Shown here in pieces: positions 16,213-23,240 of a stretch of 39,504 bases of DNA. The stretch is from Pleomorphomonas sp. (GTDB lineage Bacteria > Pseudomonadota > Alphaproteobacteria > Rhizobiales > Pleomorphomonadaceae), in assembly GCA_030603685.1 (NCBI GenBank), contig JAUVXG010000021.1, forward strand, positions 1-39,504, given 5' to 3'. The translations under genes and the position numbers were made by a program. How positions within the stretch are numbered: the first letter of the stretch is position 1; each line of letters begins with the position of its first letter. The notes below the pieces were generated by a model that saw only the letters and a list, made by a program, of their open reading frames with translations, was not told the origin of the DNA and searched no databases.

Positions 16213-16359
16213 CGACCCTTGGTTGTCGTGGCCAGGACTCCGGCATCGGGACTCGGTCGCGCCTTGCCTGCCACGATGAGCCGCCAGCTTCCATCATGCG
16301 GCACGCTACCTTCTCGACCGGAAGACGCCTATCCGGCAATTGGATGTGCCGCATCGGCA

Positions 16360-17295
16360 TCATGGCAACGGGCTTTGGCTATCTTGCTGCCGACGATCGG
16401 CGATCCAGCGCCGGATCAACTGTGCGATCATGCGAAATCCGGCCGCGCGAGGCGACTGCCGCCGCCAGACGAGCCCGATGGTTCGGCTGTTGGCGCCCTC
16501 TGCCAACGGGATGGCCGCTACCCTGTGTTCGGAGAGCAGGCCCCCAGCCACCGCAAGCTCGGGGAGCAAGGTCGAGCCGAGCCCCTCGGCCACCATGGCC
16601 GCCAGCATGTGCAGGCTGGTCGCCGAATACGCCGCATCGGAGATGTTGGGCCACGTCGCAAACACCGGCAGGGCGTGACGATGCAGGCAGTTCTCCCGCT
16701 CCATGAGCATTATCTCTTCAACCGGCAACCGGGCGGCCTCGACCTCGGCGAGGGCTGCGAGCGGATGATCGAGCGGACAAACAAAGCGGAACGGATCGTC
16801 GAACAGCATTTCGATCTCGAACGGACCGATGTCATAGGGGAAGGCCATCAGAACCAGGTCGAGCCGTCCATCGGCAAGGCGCTCGATCAGCGCCGGCGTC
16901 TTGTCTTCCCGGAGGCCGAACACCAGGTCGGGCAGGTGCTGGCGGGCAAACGGCAAGAACCGTGGCAGCAGAAAGGGGCCGACGGAGGGAATGCAGCCGA
17001 GTTCGATCCTGCCCGCCAATGGGTTGCTGGCCATCTTGCCAAGACCGAGCAACTGCTCGGTCTCATGCAGTATGCGGCGCGCCTGCTCGACAATCCGCAG
17101 TCCGTCGGGCGTCACCATGACAGATCGTCGGGTCCTTTCCGCCAGCCGCACGCCCAAAAGGGATTCCAGCTCGGCAATCCCGGCGCTGAGCGTCGATTGC
17201 GAGACGTTGCAGGCTTCGGACGCTCTCCGGAAATGTTTCTGTTCGGCCAGCGCGATCAGAAAAGTGAGATGGCGGATGTTGGGGTAGGGCTGCAT
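16360..17295 (-). CDS. LysR family regulator (1), paired with SLAC1 channel
   Basis: 311 residues. The N-terminal winged HTH is FLIALAEQKHFRRASEACNVSQSTLSAGIAELESLLGVRLAER, read as the usual LysR block. The effector domain resembles OxyR-type sensors (LGCIPSVGPFLLPRFLP, LVLMAFPYDIGPFE). It has a Cys in ENCLHRHALP, at the place where OxyR-like proteins carry a reactive Cys; a function for it is not established. It is divergent from the SLAC1 gene, with a T-N11-A site between them. It is clearly paralogous to the LysR gene at 18398-19321, which shares the YPNxRHL start and IPxxGPxLLPRxxP. Confidence 0.9.
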   Translation of the reverse strand: MQPYPNIRHLTFLIALAEQKHFRRASEACNVSQSTLSAGIAELESLLGVRLAERTRRSVMVTPDGLRIVEQARRILHETEQLLGLGKMASNPLAGRIELGCIPSVGPFLLPRFLPFARQHLPDLVFGLREDKTPALIERLADGRLDLVLMAFPYDIGPFEIEMLFDDPFRFVCPLDHPLAALAEVEAARLPVEEIMLMERENCLHRHALPVFATWPNISDAAYSATSLHMLAAMVAEGLGSTLLPELAVAGGLLSEHRVAAIPLAEGANSRTIGLVWRRQSPRAAGFRMIAQLIRRWIADRRQQDSQSPLP

Positions 17296-17304
17296 TGGTC
17301 TATG

Positions 17305-17319
17305 ATCGATTTTTCCGAT
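17305..17319. promoter_or_regulatory. LysR-type T-N11-A site
   Basis: ATCG and CGAT flank seven bases (ATTTTTC), a 15-bp interrupted palindrome of the T-N11-A form typical of LysR regulators. It lies 10 bp upstream of the LysR gene start and about 85 bp from the SLAC1 start, a usual place for autoregulation plus activation of the divergent gene. Confidence 0.5.
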
Positions 17320-17402
17320 TACAATGGACAGTTTAATTTGCTTCTCAGGCTACGGGCAATGCCTTATTCGGAAAGCGACCACACCAGTTTGGGTGACGTG
17401 CG

Positions 17403-18383
17403 ATGACAGCAGTTCCTCTCGAAGCTGACGAGACCGACCGACTTGCCCACTTTCCCGTGTCTTTCTTCTCCGTCGTCATGGGGCTCTCGGGCCTTGCCAT
17501 CGCCACGCACAAGCTCGAAGGAGCAGCCGGACTGGGCGGAACTGCCGGAATCATCCTGTTCTGGACGGCGGTTTCGGTCTACGCGGCGATCATGTGCGTC
17601 TATCTCGTCAAGCTGGTTCTGAAGCCTGCCGCCGTGGCCGGCGAATGGAGGCACCCCGTCCGCATCGCTTTCTTCCCGGCGAGTTCCATCGGGCTCATTC
17701 TTCTCTCGATCGCAGCCCTCGGCGTGGCGCCCGGCTTGTCCTTCTGGTTGTGGCTCGCCGGATCTCTCATGCATTTTGCCTTTACCATCATGGTGATAAC
17801 GGCCTGGATCGATCACTCGCGCTACGAGGTGGTTCACCTCAATCCCGCCTGGTTCATACCGGTCGTCGGCAACATCCTGGTGCCGATCGCCGGCATCCGG
17901 CATGCGCCGGCCGACGTCTCCTGGCTGTTCTTCTCGGTCGGGCTGCTGTTCTGGCTGGTGCTGCTGACCGTGGTCGTCAACCGTCTGATCTTCCACAGCC
18001 CGTTGCCGGCGCGGCTGATGCCGACGCTGTTCATCCTGATTGCACCGCCGGCCGTGGGGTTCATCTCCTGGACGACGCTGAGCGGCAGCGTCGATCCGTT
18101 CGGGCGCATCCTGTTCTTCTCGGCGATCTTCTTCTTCCTGATGATGGTGCCGCAGCTCGGAAAGTTCGCCCGTCTGCCCTTCACGCTATCCTGGTGGGCC
18201 TACTCCTTCCCGCTGGCCGCTCTGACCATCGCGCAGTTTGCCATGGCGGAAAAAGCCGGAGTCGATTTCTATCGCTGGATCGGGTTCGGCCTTTACGGCC
18301 TGCTGGCCCTGCTGATCGCCGCTCTTGCCATCCGCACCATCGTCGCCATGGCGCGCGGCGGGATCTGCGTGGCCGAGCACTGA
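17403..18383 (+). CDS. SLAC1 / TehA family anion channel protein
   Basis: 326 residues with about ten membrane helices. The SLAC1/TehA pattern is visible from the start: FPVSFFSVVMGLSGLAIA, then HFAFTIMVITAWID, HLNPAWFIPVVGNILVPIAG, FILIAPPAVGFISW and FTLSWWAYSFPLAALTIA. Family members conduct anions (chloride, nitrate, malate) or give tellurite tolerance. Within this sulfur island, export of a sulfur oxyanion or sulfite is possible but not shown. It is divergent from a LysR regulator and ends 14 nt from the end of a second, convergent LysR gene. Confidence 0.88.
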   Translation: MTAVPLEADETDRLAHFPVSFFSVVMGLSGLAIATHKLEGAAGLGGTAGIILFWTAVSVYAAIMCVYLVKLVLKPAAVAGEWRHPVRIAFFPASSIGLILLSIAALGVAPGLSFWLWLAGSLMHFAFTIMVITAWIDHSRYEVVHLNPAWFIPVVGNILVPIAGIRHAPADVSWLFFSVGLLFWLVLLTVVVNRLIFHSPLPARLMPTLFILIAPPAVGFISWTTLSGSVDPFGRILFFSAIFFFLMMVPQLGKFARLPFTLSWWAYSFPLAALTIAQFAMAEKAGVDFYRWIGFGLYGLLALLIAALAIRTIVAMARGGICVAEH

Positions 18384-18397
18384 CAACCGGCGGGTGA

Positions 18398-19321
18398 TCA
18401 GGCCACCCATGGTCGGATTTCCGTCCGAGCCCACCCCCTGAGGAAGTCGCCGATTTCCCTGAAGGTGTCAGCCCGCCCCGACTGGCGGCGCCATGCAAGG
18501 CCTATGCTGCGCCGGTTGGCCTCGCCCGACATCGGCCGGATGGCGATCTCGCTTCCACTGGCGATGCCTGCGTTGATTGCCAGATCCGGCAAAAGCGTCG
18601 CCCCCATGCCTTCCGCCACCATGGCGACCAGCGTCGGCAGACTGGTGGCGGAAAAGGTCGCTTCTGCGATATCGGGGGCGCCCTGCAACAGCGGCAATGC
18701 GTGACTGTGCAGGCAGTGATCCTTCTCGAGCAGCATAAGCCGCTCGCCGCCGAGGCGCTCCAGCGCAATGCTTTCGACATGTGCGAAAGGGTGGTCCGCG
18801 GCACAGGCGAAGCGGTAGGCGTCCTCGAACAGCATCATGGTCTCGAGTCCATCCGTCTCATAGGGAAAGGCGATCAGCACAAGGTCTAGGCGACCGTGGG
18901 CAAGCCGGTCGAGCAGCTCTCCAGTCTTGTCCTCCCGCAGCGCAAACCTGAGTTCGGGAAAGCGTTCGCGCAGTGCGGGAATGATCCGTGGCAACAGGTA
19001 GGGGCCTATCGTCGGGATCGTTCCGAGCGAAATGGTGCCCGAGAAGGGGGCGGTCGCCTCGGCGGCGATGTCCAGCATGTCGTCGGCCGATCGCAGCAGA
19101 GCCGCAGCTTTGTCCGCCAGGACGTGGCCGATCGGCGTCAGGATGACCGAGCGTTTGGTGCGTTCGGCCACCTGGACGCCCAGAACCGTTTCGAGTTCGC
19201 GAATGCCGGCGCTGAGTGTCGATTGGGTAACCGACGATGCCTCCGCCGCTTTGCCGAAGTGACGGTGTTCGGCCAGGGCGACGAGATAGGCGAGATGCCG
19301 AAGGTTGGGATAGGCCCGCAT
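18398..19321 (-). CDS. LysR family regulator (2), paired with persulfide-dioxygenase operon
   Basis: 307 residues. The start at 19321 (MRAYPNLRHL) is chosen over 19342 because it aligns with the paralogue at 16360-17295 and has GAGGAT upstream. The HTH is LVALAEHRHFGKAAEASSVTQSTLSAGIRELE; the effector domain has LGTIPTIGPYLLPRIIP and LVLIAFPYETDGLE, with a Cys in KDHCLHSHALP at the OxyR-like position. It is divergent from the MBL hydrolase/peroxiredoxin/TauE genes across about 110 bp and is likely their activator, possibly responding to a peroxide or sulfur species. No clean palindrome was found in that gap. Confidence 0.9.
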   Translation of the reverse strand: MRAYPNLRHLAYLVALAEHRHFGKAAEASSVTQSTLSAGIRELETVLGVQVAERTKRSVILTPIGHVLADKAAALLRSADDMLDIAAEATAPFSGTISLGTIPTIGPYLLPRIIPALRERFPELRFALREDKTGELLDRLAHGRLDLVLIAFPYETDGLETMMLFEDAYRFACAADHPFAHVESIALERLGGERLMLLEKDHCLHSHALPLLQGAPDIAEATFSATSLPTLVAMVAEGMGATLLPDLAINAGIASGSEIAIRPMSGEANRRSIGLAWRRQSGRADTFREIGDFLRGWARTEIRPWVA

Positions 19322-19430
19322 GTAATCGCCATCCTCGATCATAGTGACAGGAATTATTCGTTTCCAAGTGTTTTAGAAGTTTCTTATGTAATGAGCAACA
19401 GACAACGCGCGACATATGGGGTCGAGAGCG

Positions 19431-20315
19431 ATGGACAACACCCGAGAGCTGGTCGGAAAGCCGGACGTCAAGGCCTTTCCCGATTCCGAAACCAACACCA
19501 TCAGCTATGTCGTCGCCGATCCGGAAAACGGCGCGGCGGCGATCGTCGACAGCGTCCTCGACATCGATTACGCCGCCGGCCGCCTGTCCTATCGGTCGGC
19601 CGATGCCGTCATTGCCTTCGTCGAGGAGCGCGGCCTCACGGTGGAGTGGTTGATCGAGACGCATGTCCACGCCGACCATCTGTCCGCCGCCCCCTACATT
19701 CAGGCCCGCGTCGGCGGCAAGATCGGCATCGGCGATCGGATCACCGTCGTGCAGGACACTTTCGGCAAGGTGTTCAACGAGGGAACCGAGTTTGCACGCG
19801 ACGGCAGTCAGTTCGACCGGCTGTTCCAGGATGGCGATCGCTACCGGATCGGCAACATCGAGGCCGTCGCCTTGTCGACCCCCGGTCATACGCCGGCCTG
19901 CATGACGCATGTGATCGGCGACGCCGCCTTCGTTGGCGACACTCTGTTCATGCCGGATGCCGGCACCGCTCGTGCCGACTTCCCCGGCGGCGACGCCCAC
20001 GCCCTTTTTCGCTCCGCCCGCCGCATCCTCGAACTGCCGGCCGAGACGCGCCTCTTCATGTGCCACGACTACGGCACGGCGACGCGCAGCATGGCCTGGG
20101 AAACGACGGTGGCCGAGGAACGCGCCCGCAACATTCACGTCGGCGACGGCATCGGCGAGCAAGAGTTCGTCGACAGGCGCACCGCCAGGGACGCGACGCT
20201 CTCCATGCCCCGCCTGATCCTGCCCTCGCTGCAGGTCAACATGAAGGCCGGCCGTCTGCCCGAGCCGGACTCCGCCGGCAAACGCTTCCTCAAGGTGCCG
20301 CTCGACGGCCTTTGA
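19431..20315 (+). CDS. MBL-fold hydrolase, persulfide dioxygenase (ETHE1/Blh) type
   Basis: 294 residues of the glyoxalase II-like metallo-beta-lactamase fold. The metal motif THVHADHLSAAP supplies HxHxDH. Further ligands are in STPGHTPACMTHV (His), FVGDTLFMPDAGTARADFPGGDA (Asp) and MCHDYGT (His). The sequence DAGTARADFPGGDA is typical of ETHE1/Blh proteins that oxidise glutathione persulfide to sulfite. ATG 19431 is preferred, with GAGAGCG directly before it; ATG 19416 in frame is an alternative. It leads an apparent operon with a peroxiredoxin and a TauE/SafE exporter: persulfide to sulfite, then export. The regulator is probably the divergent LysR. Confidence 0.88.
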   Translation: MDNTRELVGKPDVKAFPDSETNTISYVVADPENGAAAIVDSVLDIDYAAGRLSYRSADAVIAFVEERGLTVEWLIETHVHADHLSAAPYIQARVGGKIGIGDRITVVQDTFGKVFNEGTEFARDGSQFDRLFQDGDRYRIGNIEAVALSTPGHTPACMTHVIGDAAFVGDTLFMPDAGTARADFPGGDAHALFRSARRILELPAETRLFMCHDYGTATRSMAWETTVAEERARNIHVGDGIGEQEFVDRRTARDATLSMPRLILPSLQVNMKAGRLPEPDSAGKRFLKVPLDGL

Positions 20316-20356
20316 AATCCGAGCCCACCAACCAACCCCAACCGAAAGGAAACATC

Positions 20357-21088
20357 ATGAGCTGCACCGACTCCGCCCCCAAGGCCGCCACCGCACCGGC
20401 CGCTGTCGCCGCCGCCCCCGCGGCTGCTCCCGCCGCTCCGGTGGCCGCCGCTCCCGTCGTCAGCCTGCCGCGCATCAACGAACCGGCGCCCGCCTTCTCG
20501 GCCAAGACCACCTTCGGCCCTCGCTCGCTCGCCGACTACAAGGGCAAGTGGCTGGTGCTGTTCTCCCATCCTGCCGACTTCACACCGGTCTGCACCACCG
20601 AGTTCATGGCTTTCGCCAAGGCTGCGGACGAGTTCAAGTCGATCAACACCGAGTTGCTCGGCCTGTCTATCGACAGCATCTTCTCGCATATCGCCTGGGT
20701 CCGGAACATCGAGGAGAAGTTCGGCGTCGCCATTCCCTTCCCGATCATCGAGGATCTGAAGATGGAGGTCGCCATGGCCTACGGCATGATCCACCCGGGC
20801 GCTGGCGACACGTCGGCCGTGCGCGCCACCTTCATCATCGATCCCGAAGGCATCCTCCGCGCCATGGTCTACTACCCCATGACCAATGGTCGGTCGGTTG
20901 CCGAGATCATGCGCCTCGTCAAGGGCTTGCAGACCAGCCTCAAGAACGGCGTCGCCACTCCCGAGGGCTGGCAGCCGGGCGACAAGGTCCTGGTCGGCGC
21001 GCCGGTCACCGTCGATGACGTCAAGGCCCGTCTCGCCGCCGGTCTCGAAACCACCGACTGGTACTTCTCGATGAAGACGCTGGCCTGA
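20357..21088 (+). CDS. 1-Cys (Prx6-type) peroxiredoxin with Ala/Pro-rich N-terminus
   Basis: 243 residues. The peroxiredoxin domain starts at about residue 38 (LPRINEPAPAFSAKTTFG). Peroxidatic Cys79 is in HPADFTPVCTTEF. The C-terminal 1-Cys extension is VATPEGWQPGDKVLVGAP. No resolving Cys is seen in the domain; the only other Cys is residue 3. The first about 37 residues are an Ala/Pro-rich low-complexity stretch preceded by MSCTDS, unusual for the family, whose members normally begin near LPRI. The start has a clear GAAAGGA (20344-20350). It would reduce peroxides, organic hydroperoxides or persulfide-derived oxidants arising in the same operon. Confidence 0.88.
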   Translation: MSCTDSAPKAATAPAAVAAAPAAAPAAPVAAAPVVSLPRINEPAPAFSAKTTFGPRSLADYKGKWLVLFSHPADFTPVCTTEFMAFAKAADEFKSINTELLGLSIDSIFSHIAWVRNIEEKFGVAIPFPIIEDLKMEVAMAYGMIHPGAGDTSAVRATFIIDPEGILRAMVYYPMTNGRSVAEIMRLVKGLQTSLKNGVATPEGWQPGDKVLVGAPVTVDDVKARLAAGLETTDWYFSMKTLA

Positions 21089-21097
21089 CGGGGGGCT

Positions 21098-21151
21098 CCC
21101 GAAGCGATGGCCGAGCCGACGGAAACGCCGGCTCGGCAAAGGTGTTTCGGG
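21098..21151 (+). terminator. Nested hairpin after peroxiredoxin gene
   Basis: A 9-bp perfect stem pairs GCCGAGCCG (21110-21118) with CGGCTCGGC (21129-21137) around a 10-nt loop. An outer 6-bp stem pairs CCCGAA (21098-21103) with TTCGGG (21146-21151). No T-run follows. It could be a weak terminator or a processing hairpin lowering expression of the downstream exporter gene. Confidence 0.4.
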
Positions 21152-21176
21152 GTGGGCTGGTTGAAACGACCGTGGA

Positions 21177-21968
21177 GTGACCGACGTGCTGTTTGAAGCT
21201 TTTTCCGCCGTGCTGTCCGGCGCGCTGTCCGGTTTCGTGCTTGGCCTGATCGGCGGCGGAGGTTCGGTGCTGGCGACGCCGCTGTTGCTCTATTTCGTCG
21301 GGGTCGCCTCGCCACATGTCGCACTCGGCACCGGGGCATTGGCCGTCTCGCTCAACGCCTTCGCCAACCTCGTCGGGCACGCACGCAAGGGCCACGTACT
21401 CTGGCGCTGCGCCATCGTCTTCTCGGTCTTCGGCATGGTCGGCGCCTTCCTGGGGTCGACACTCGGCAAGCTGATCGACGGCGACGCGCTTCTGTTCCTG
21501 TTCGGCCTTGCCATGGTCGCCGTTGGCGCCTCCATGCTGCGGCCGCGCAAGCTCATGGCGGACGAAAGACCGACGATCACCCGCCGAAGCTGCTATCGCG
21601 CCGCCGCCATGGCCGTGCTGACGGGCGCCGCCTCCGGCTTCTTCGGCATCGGCGGCGGCTTCCTCATCGTGCCGGCCCTGATCCTTGCCACCGGCATGGC
21701 CACCATCAACGCCGTGGGAAGTTCGCTGATGGCGGTTGGCGTCTTTGGACTGACGACGGCTGCCAACTACGCGGTCTCCGGCCTGATCGACTGGCGCGTA
21801 GCCGCCGAATTCCTGGCCGGCGGTCTTGCGGGCGGCCTCGTCGGCCTCAGCCTCGCAAGCCGTCTGTCGGCCAACAAGGACGCCCTCAACCGCGTTTTTG
21901 CCGCCGTCGTCTTCGTCGTCGCCGCTTATGTTATCTATCGGGCGGGCGGGGCGCTCTTCGCGTCGTGA
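21177..21968 (+). CDS. TauE/SafE family exporter (probable sulfite export)
   Basis: 263 residues with about eight membrane helices arranged as two repeats. The Gly-rich family motifs are GFVLGLIGGGGSVLATPLLLYFVG and, in the second half, GAASGFFGIGGGFLIVPALI. Family members move sulfite, sulfoacetate or other sulfur-containing anions out of the cell. The start is GTG; the upstream GTGGA is only a weak ribosome-binding site. It follows the persulfide-dioxygenase-like gene and peroxiredoxin, which fits a sulfite-export role. It ends 10 nt from the convergent L,D-transpeptidase gene. Confidence 0.87.
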   Translation: MTDVLFEAFSAVLSGALSGFVLGLIGGGGSVLATPLLLYFVGVASPHVALGTGALAVSLNAFANLVGHARKGHVLWRCAIVFSVFGMVGAFLGSTLGKLIDGDALLFLFGLAMVAVGASMLRPRKLMADERPTITRRSCYRAAAMAVLTGAASGFFGIGGGFLIVPALILATGMATINAVGSSLMAVGVFGLTTAANYAVSGLIDWRVAAEFLAGGLAGGLVGLSLASRLSANKDALNRVFAAVVFVVAAYVIYRAGGALFAS

Positions 21969-21978
21969 GAAGGCGCCC

Positions 21979-22599
21979 CTACACCCCAGCCTGCGGGGCC
22001 GGCAGGACGACGACAGACGTGCCGGCGGGGACACGATTGTAGAGATCGATGATGTCGTCGTTCATCAGGCGGATGCAACCCGACGACATGGCCCTGCCGA
22101 TCGAGGCCGGTTCGTTGGTGCCGTGGATGCGGTAGAGCGTGTCCTTGCCCCCCTCGAACAGGTAGAGGGCGCGGGCACCGAGCGGGTTGCCCTCGCCACC
22201 TTCCATGCCATCGGCCCATCGGGCGTAGCGTTCCGGATCGCGGGCGATCATGTCGCGGGTCGGAGTCCAGCGCGGCCATTCCCGCTTGTAGGCGACCCTG
22301 GCTCTGCCGGACCATTCCATGCCGGCCTTGCCGACGCCGACGCCATAGCGAAGCGCCATGCCACCCTCTTGCACCAGGTAGAGGTAGCGGTGGGCCGGAT
22401 CGACGACGATGGTGCCGGGGGCGGCGCCGGTCGGATCGGCCACCAGCTGGCGGCGGTACTGCGGCGGGGGAACGGTCACCCCGGCAGCTGGATATCCGGT
22501 GGAAATCGCCGGCAGCGGCGGCATTGCCGGCCCGTAGGGAGAGCCGACGCAGGCGGCGAGCAGCAGGGGCACGAAGGCAAGGATCGCTGCAAGTCTCAT
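21979..22599 (-). CDS. L,D-transpeptidase (YkuD) lipoprotein
   Basis: 206 residues. A lipoprotein signal peptide (ILAFVPLLLAAC, Cys at about 17) is followed by a Pro-rich linker and the YkuD domain. The domain runs from TIVVDPAHRYLYLVQ to the active site IHGTNEPASIGRAMSSGCIRLMN, with the catalytic His and Cys. It cross-links peptidoglycan stems or attaches proteins in the periplasm. The start at 22599 is fixed by the lipobox distance, by GGAG upstream, and by a four-base overlap with the DsbA-like gene stop. Its catalytic Cys must stay reduced, which fits its position behind a DsbD/DsbA-like pair. Confidence 0.9.
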   Translation of the reverse strand: MRLAAILAFVPLLLAACVGSPYGPAMPPLPAISTGYPAAGVTVPPPQYRRQLVADPTGAAPGTIVVDPAHRYLYLVQEGGMALRYGVGVGKAGMEWSGRARVAYKREWPRWTPTRDMIARDPERYARWADGMEGGEGNPLGARALYLFEGGKDTLYRIHGTNEPASIGRAMSSGCIRLMNDDIIDLYNRVPAGTSVVVLPAPQAGV

Positions 22600-23219
22600 T
22601 GGGCGTCTCCGGTCTGGCGGTTTCGGGCCTGGGCTATGGCTTCGCGGAAACCGTCGTAGTCGAGTGTCGAGGCGAGAAGGGGCCCGATGAGGTAGGTCGG
22701 CGTCCCCTGAAGGCCGAGCGCGTCGGCTTGATCCATGTTGCGGGCGAGCAGCGCGGTGATGTCCTTCTTCCTGGCCTCCAGGTCGGTCCTGAGGCGCGGC
22801 ATGTCGATGCCGGCAGCCTCGATGGCCTTTTCCATGTCCTCTTGCGACACGGCGCGGCCGTTGATCGACATCAGGGCGTGATGGGCCTGCTCGTAGGCGC
22901 CCTGATACCGGGCGGCCAGCGCCATGCGGGCGCCATAGACGGAGGCTTGCGTCAGGATCGGCCAGTCCTTGTAGACGAGTCGGATGTTGCCATCCTCTCG
23001 AACGGCGCGGTCGAGGTCCGGCGCAGCCTTCTTGCAGAATGGGCAATTGTAGTCGGTGAAGGCGACGATGGTGAGGTCACCCTTGGAATTGCCGCCTTCC
23101 GGCGCGTCGGGATCATGGAGGATGTCGTCAAGGCTCGCGTCGGCCGCGAGTGCCTGGGCAGAGCCAAGGCCGAGGGCCAGCGTGGCGGTCGCGCCGGCGA
23201 GGAAGGTGCGTCGTTGCAT
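22596..23219 (-). CDS. DsbA family thiol oxidoreductase with twin-arginine signal
   Basis: 207 residues. The N-terminus QRRTFLAGATATLALGLGSAQALA has RR and a moderately hydrophobic core, suggesting Tat export; the mature part starts near AADAS. The thioredoxin-fold active site is CPFC in FTDYNCPFCKKAAPDL, with the cis-Pro in QGTPTYLIG. The length matches the DsbA/Com1/ScsC type. It lies between DsbD and the L,D-transpeptidase. It may act as a reductant carrier or isomerase fed by DsbD more than as a classical oxidase, an inference from context. AAAGGA lies just before the start. Confidence 0.88.
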   Translation of the reverse strand: MQRRTFLAGATATLALGLGSAQALAADASLDDILHDPDAPEGGNSKGDLTIVAFTDYNCPFCKKAAPDLDRAVREDGNIRLVYKDWPILTQASVYGARMALAARYQGAYEQAHHALMSINGRAVSQEDMEKAIEAAGIDMPRLRTDLEARKKDITALLARNMDQADALGLQGTPTYLIGPLLASTLDYDGFREAIAQARNRQTGDAQ

Positions 23220-23240
23220 GGAGATCCTTTCGTGGAAGCG

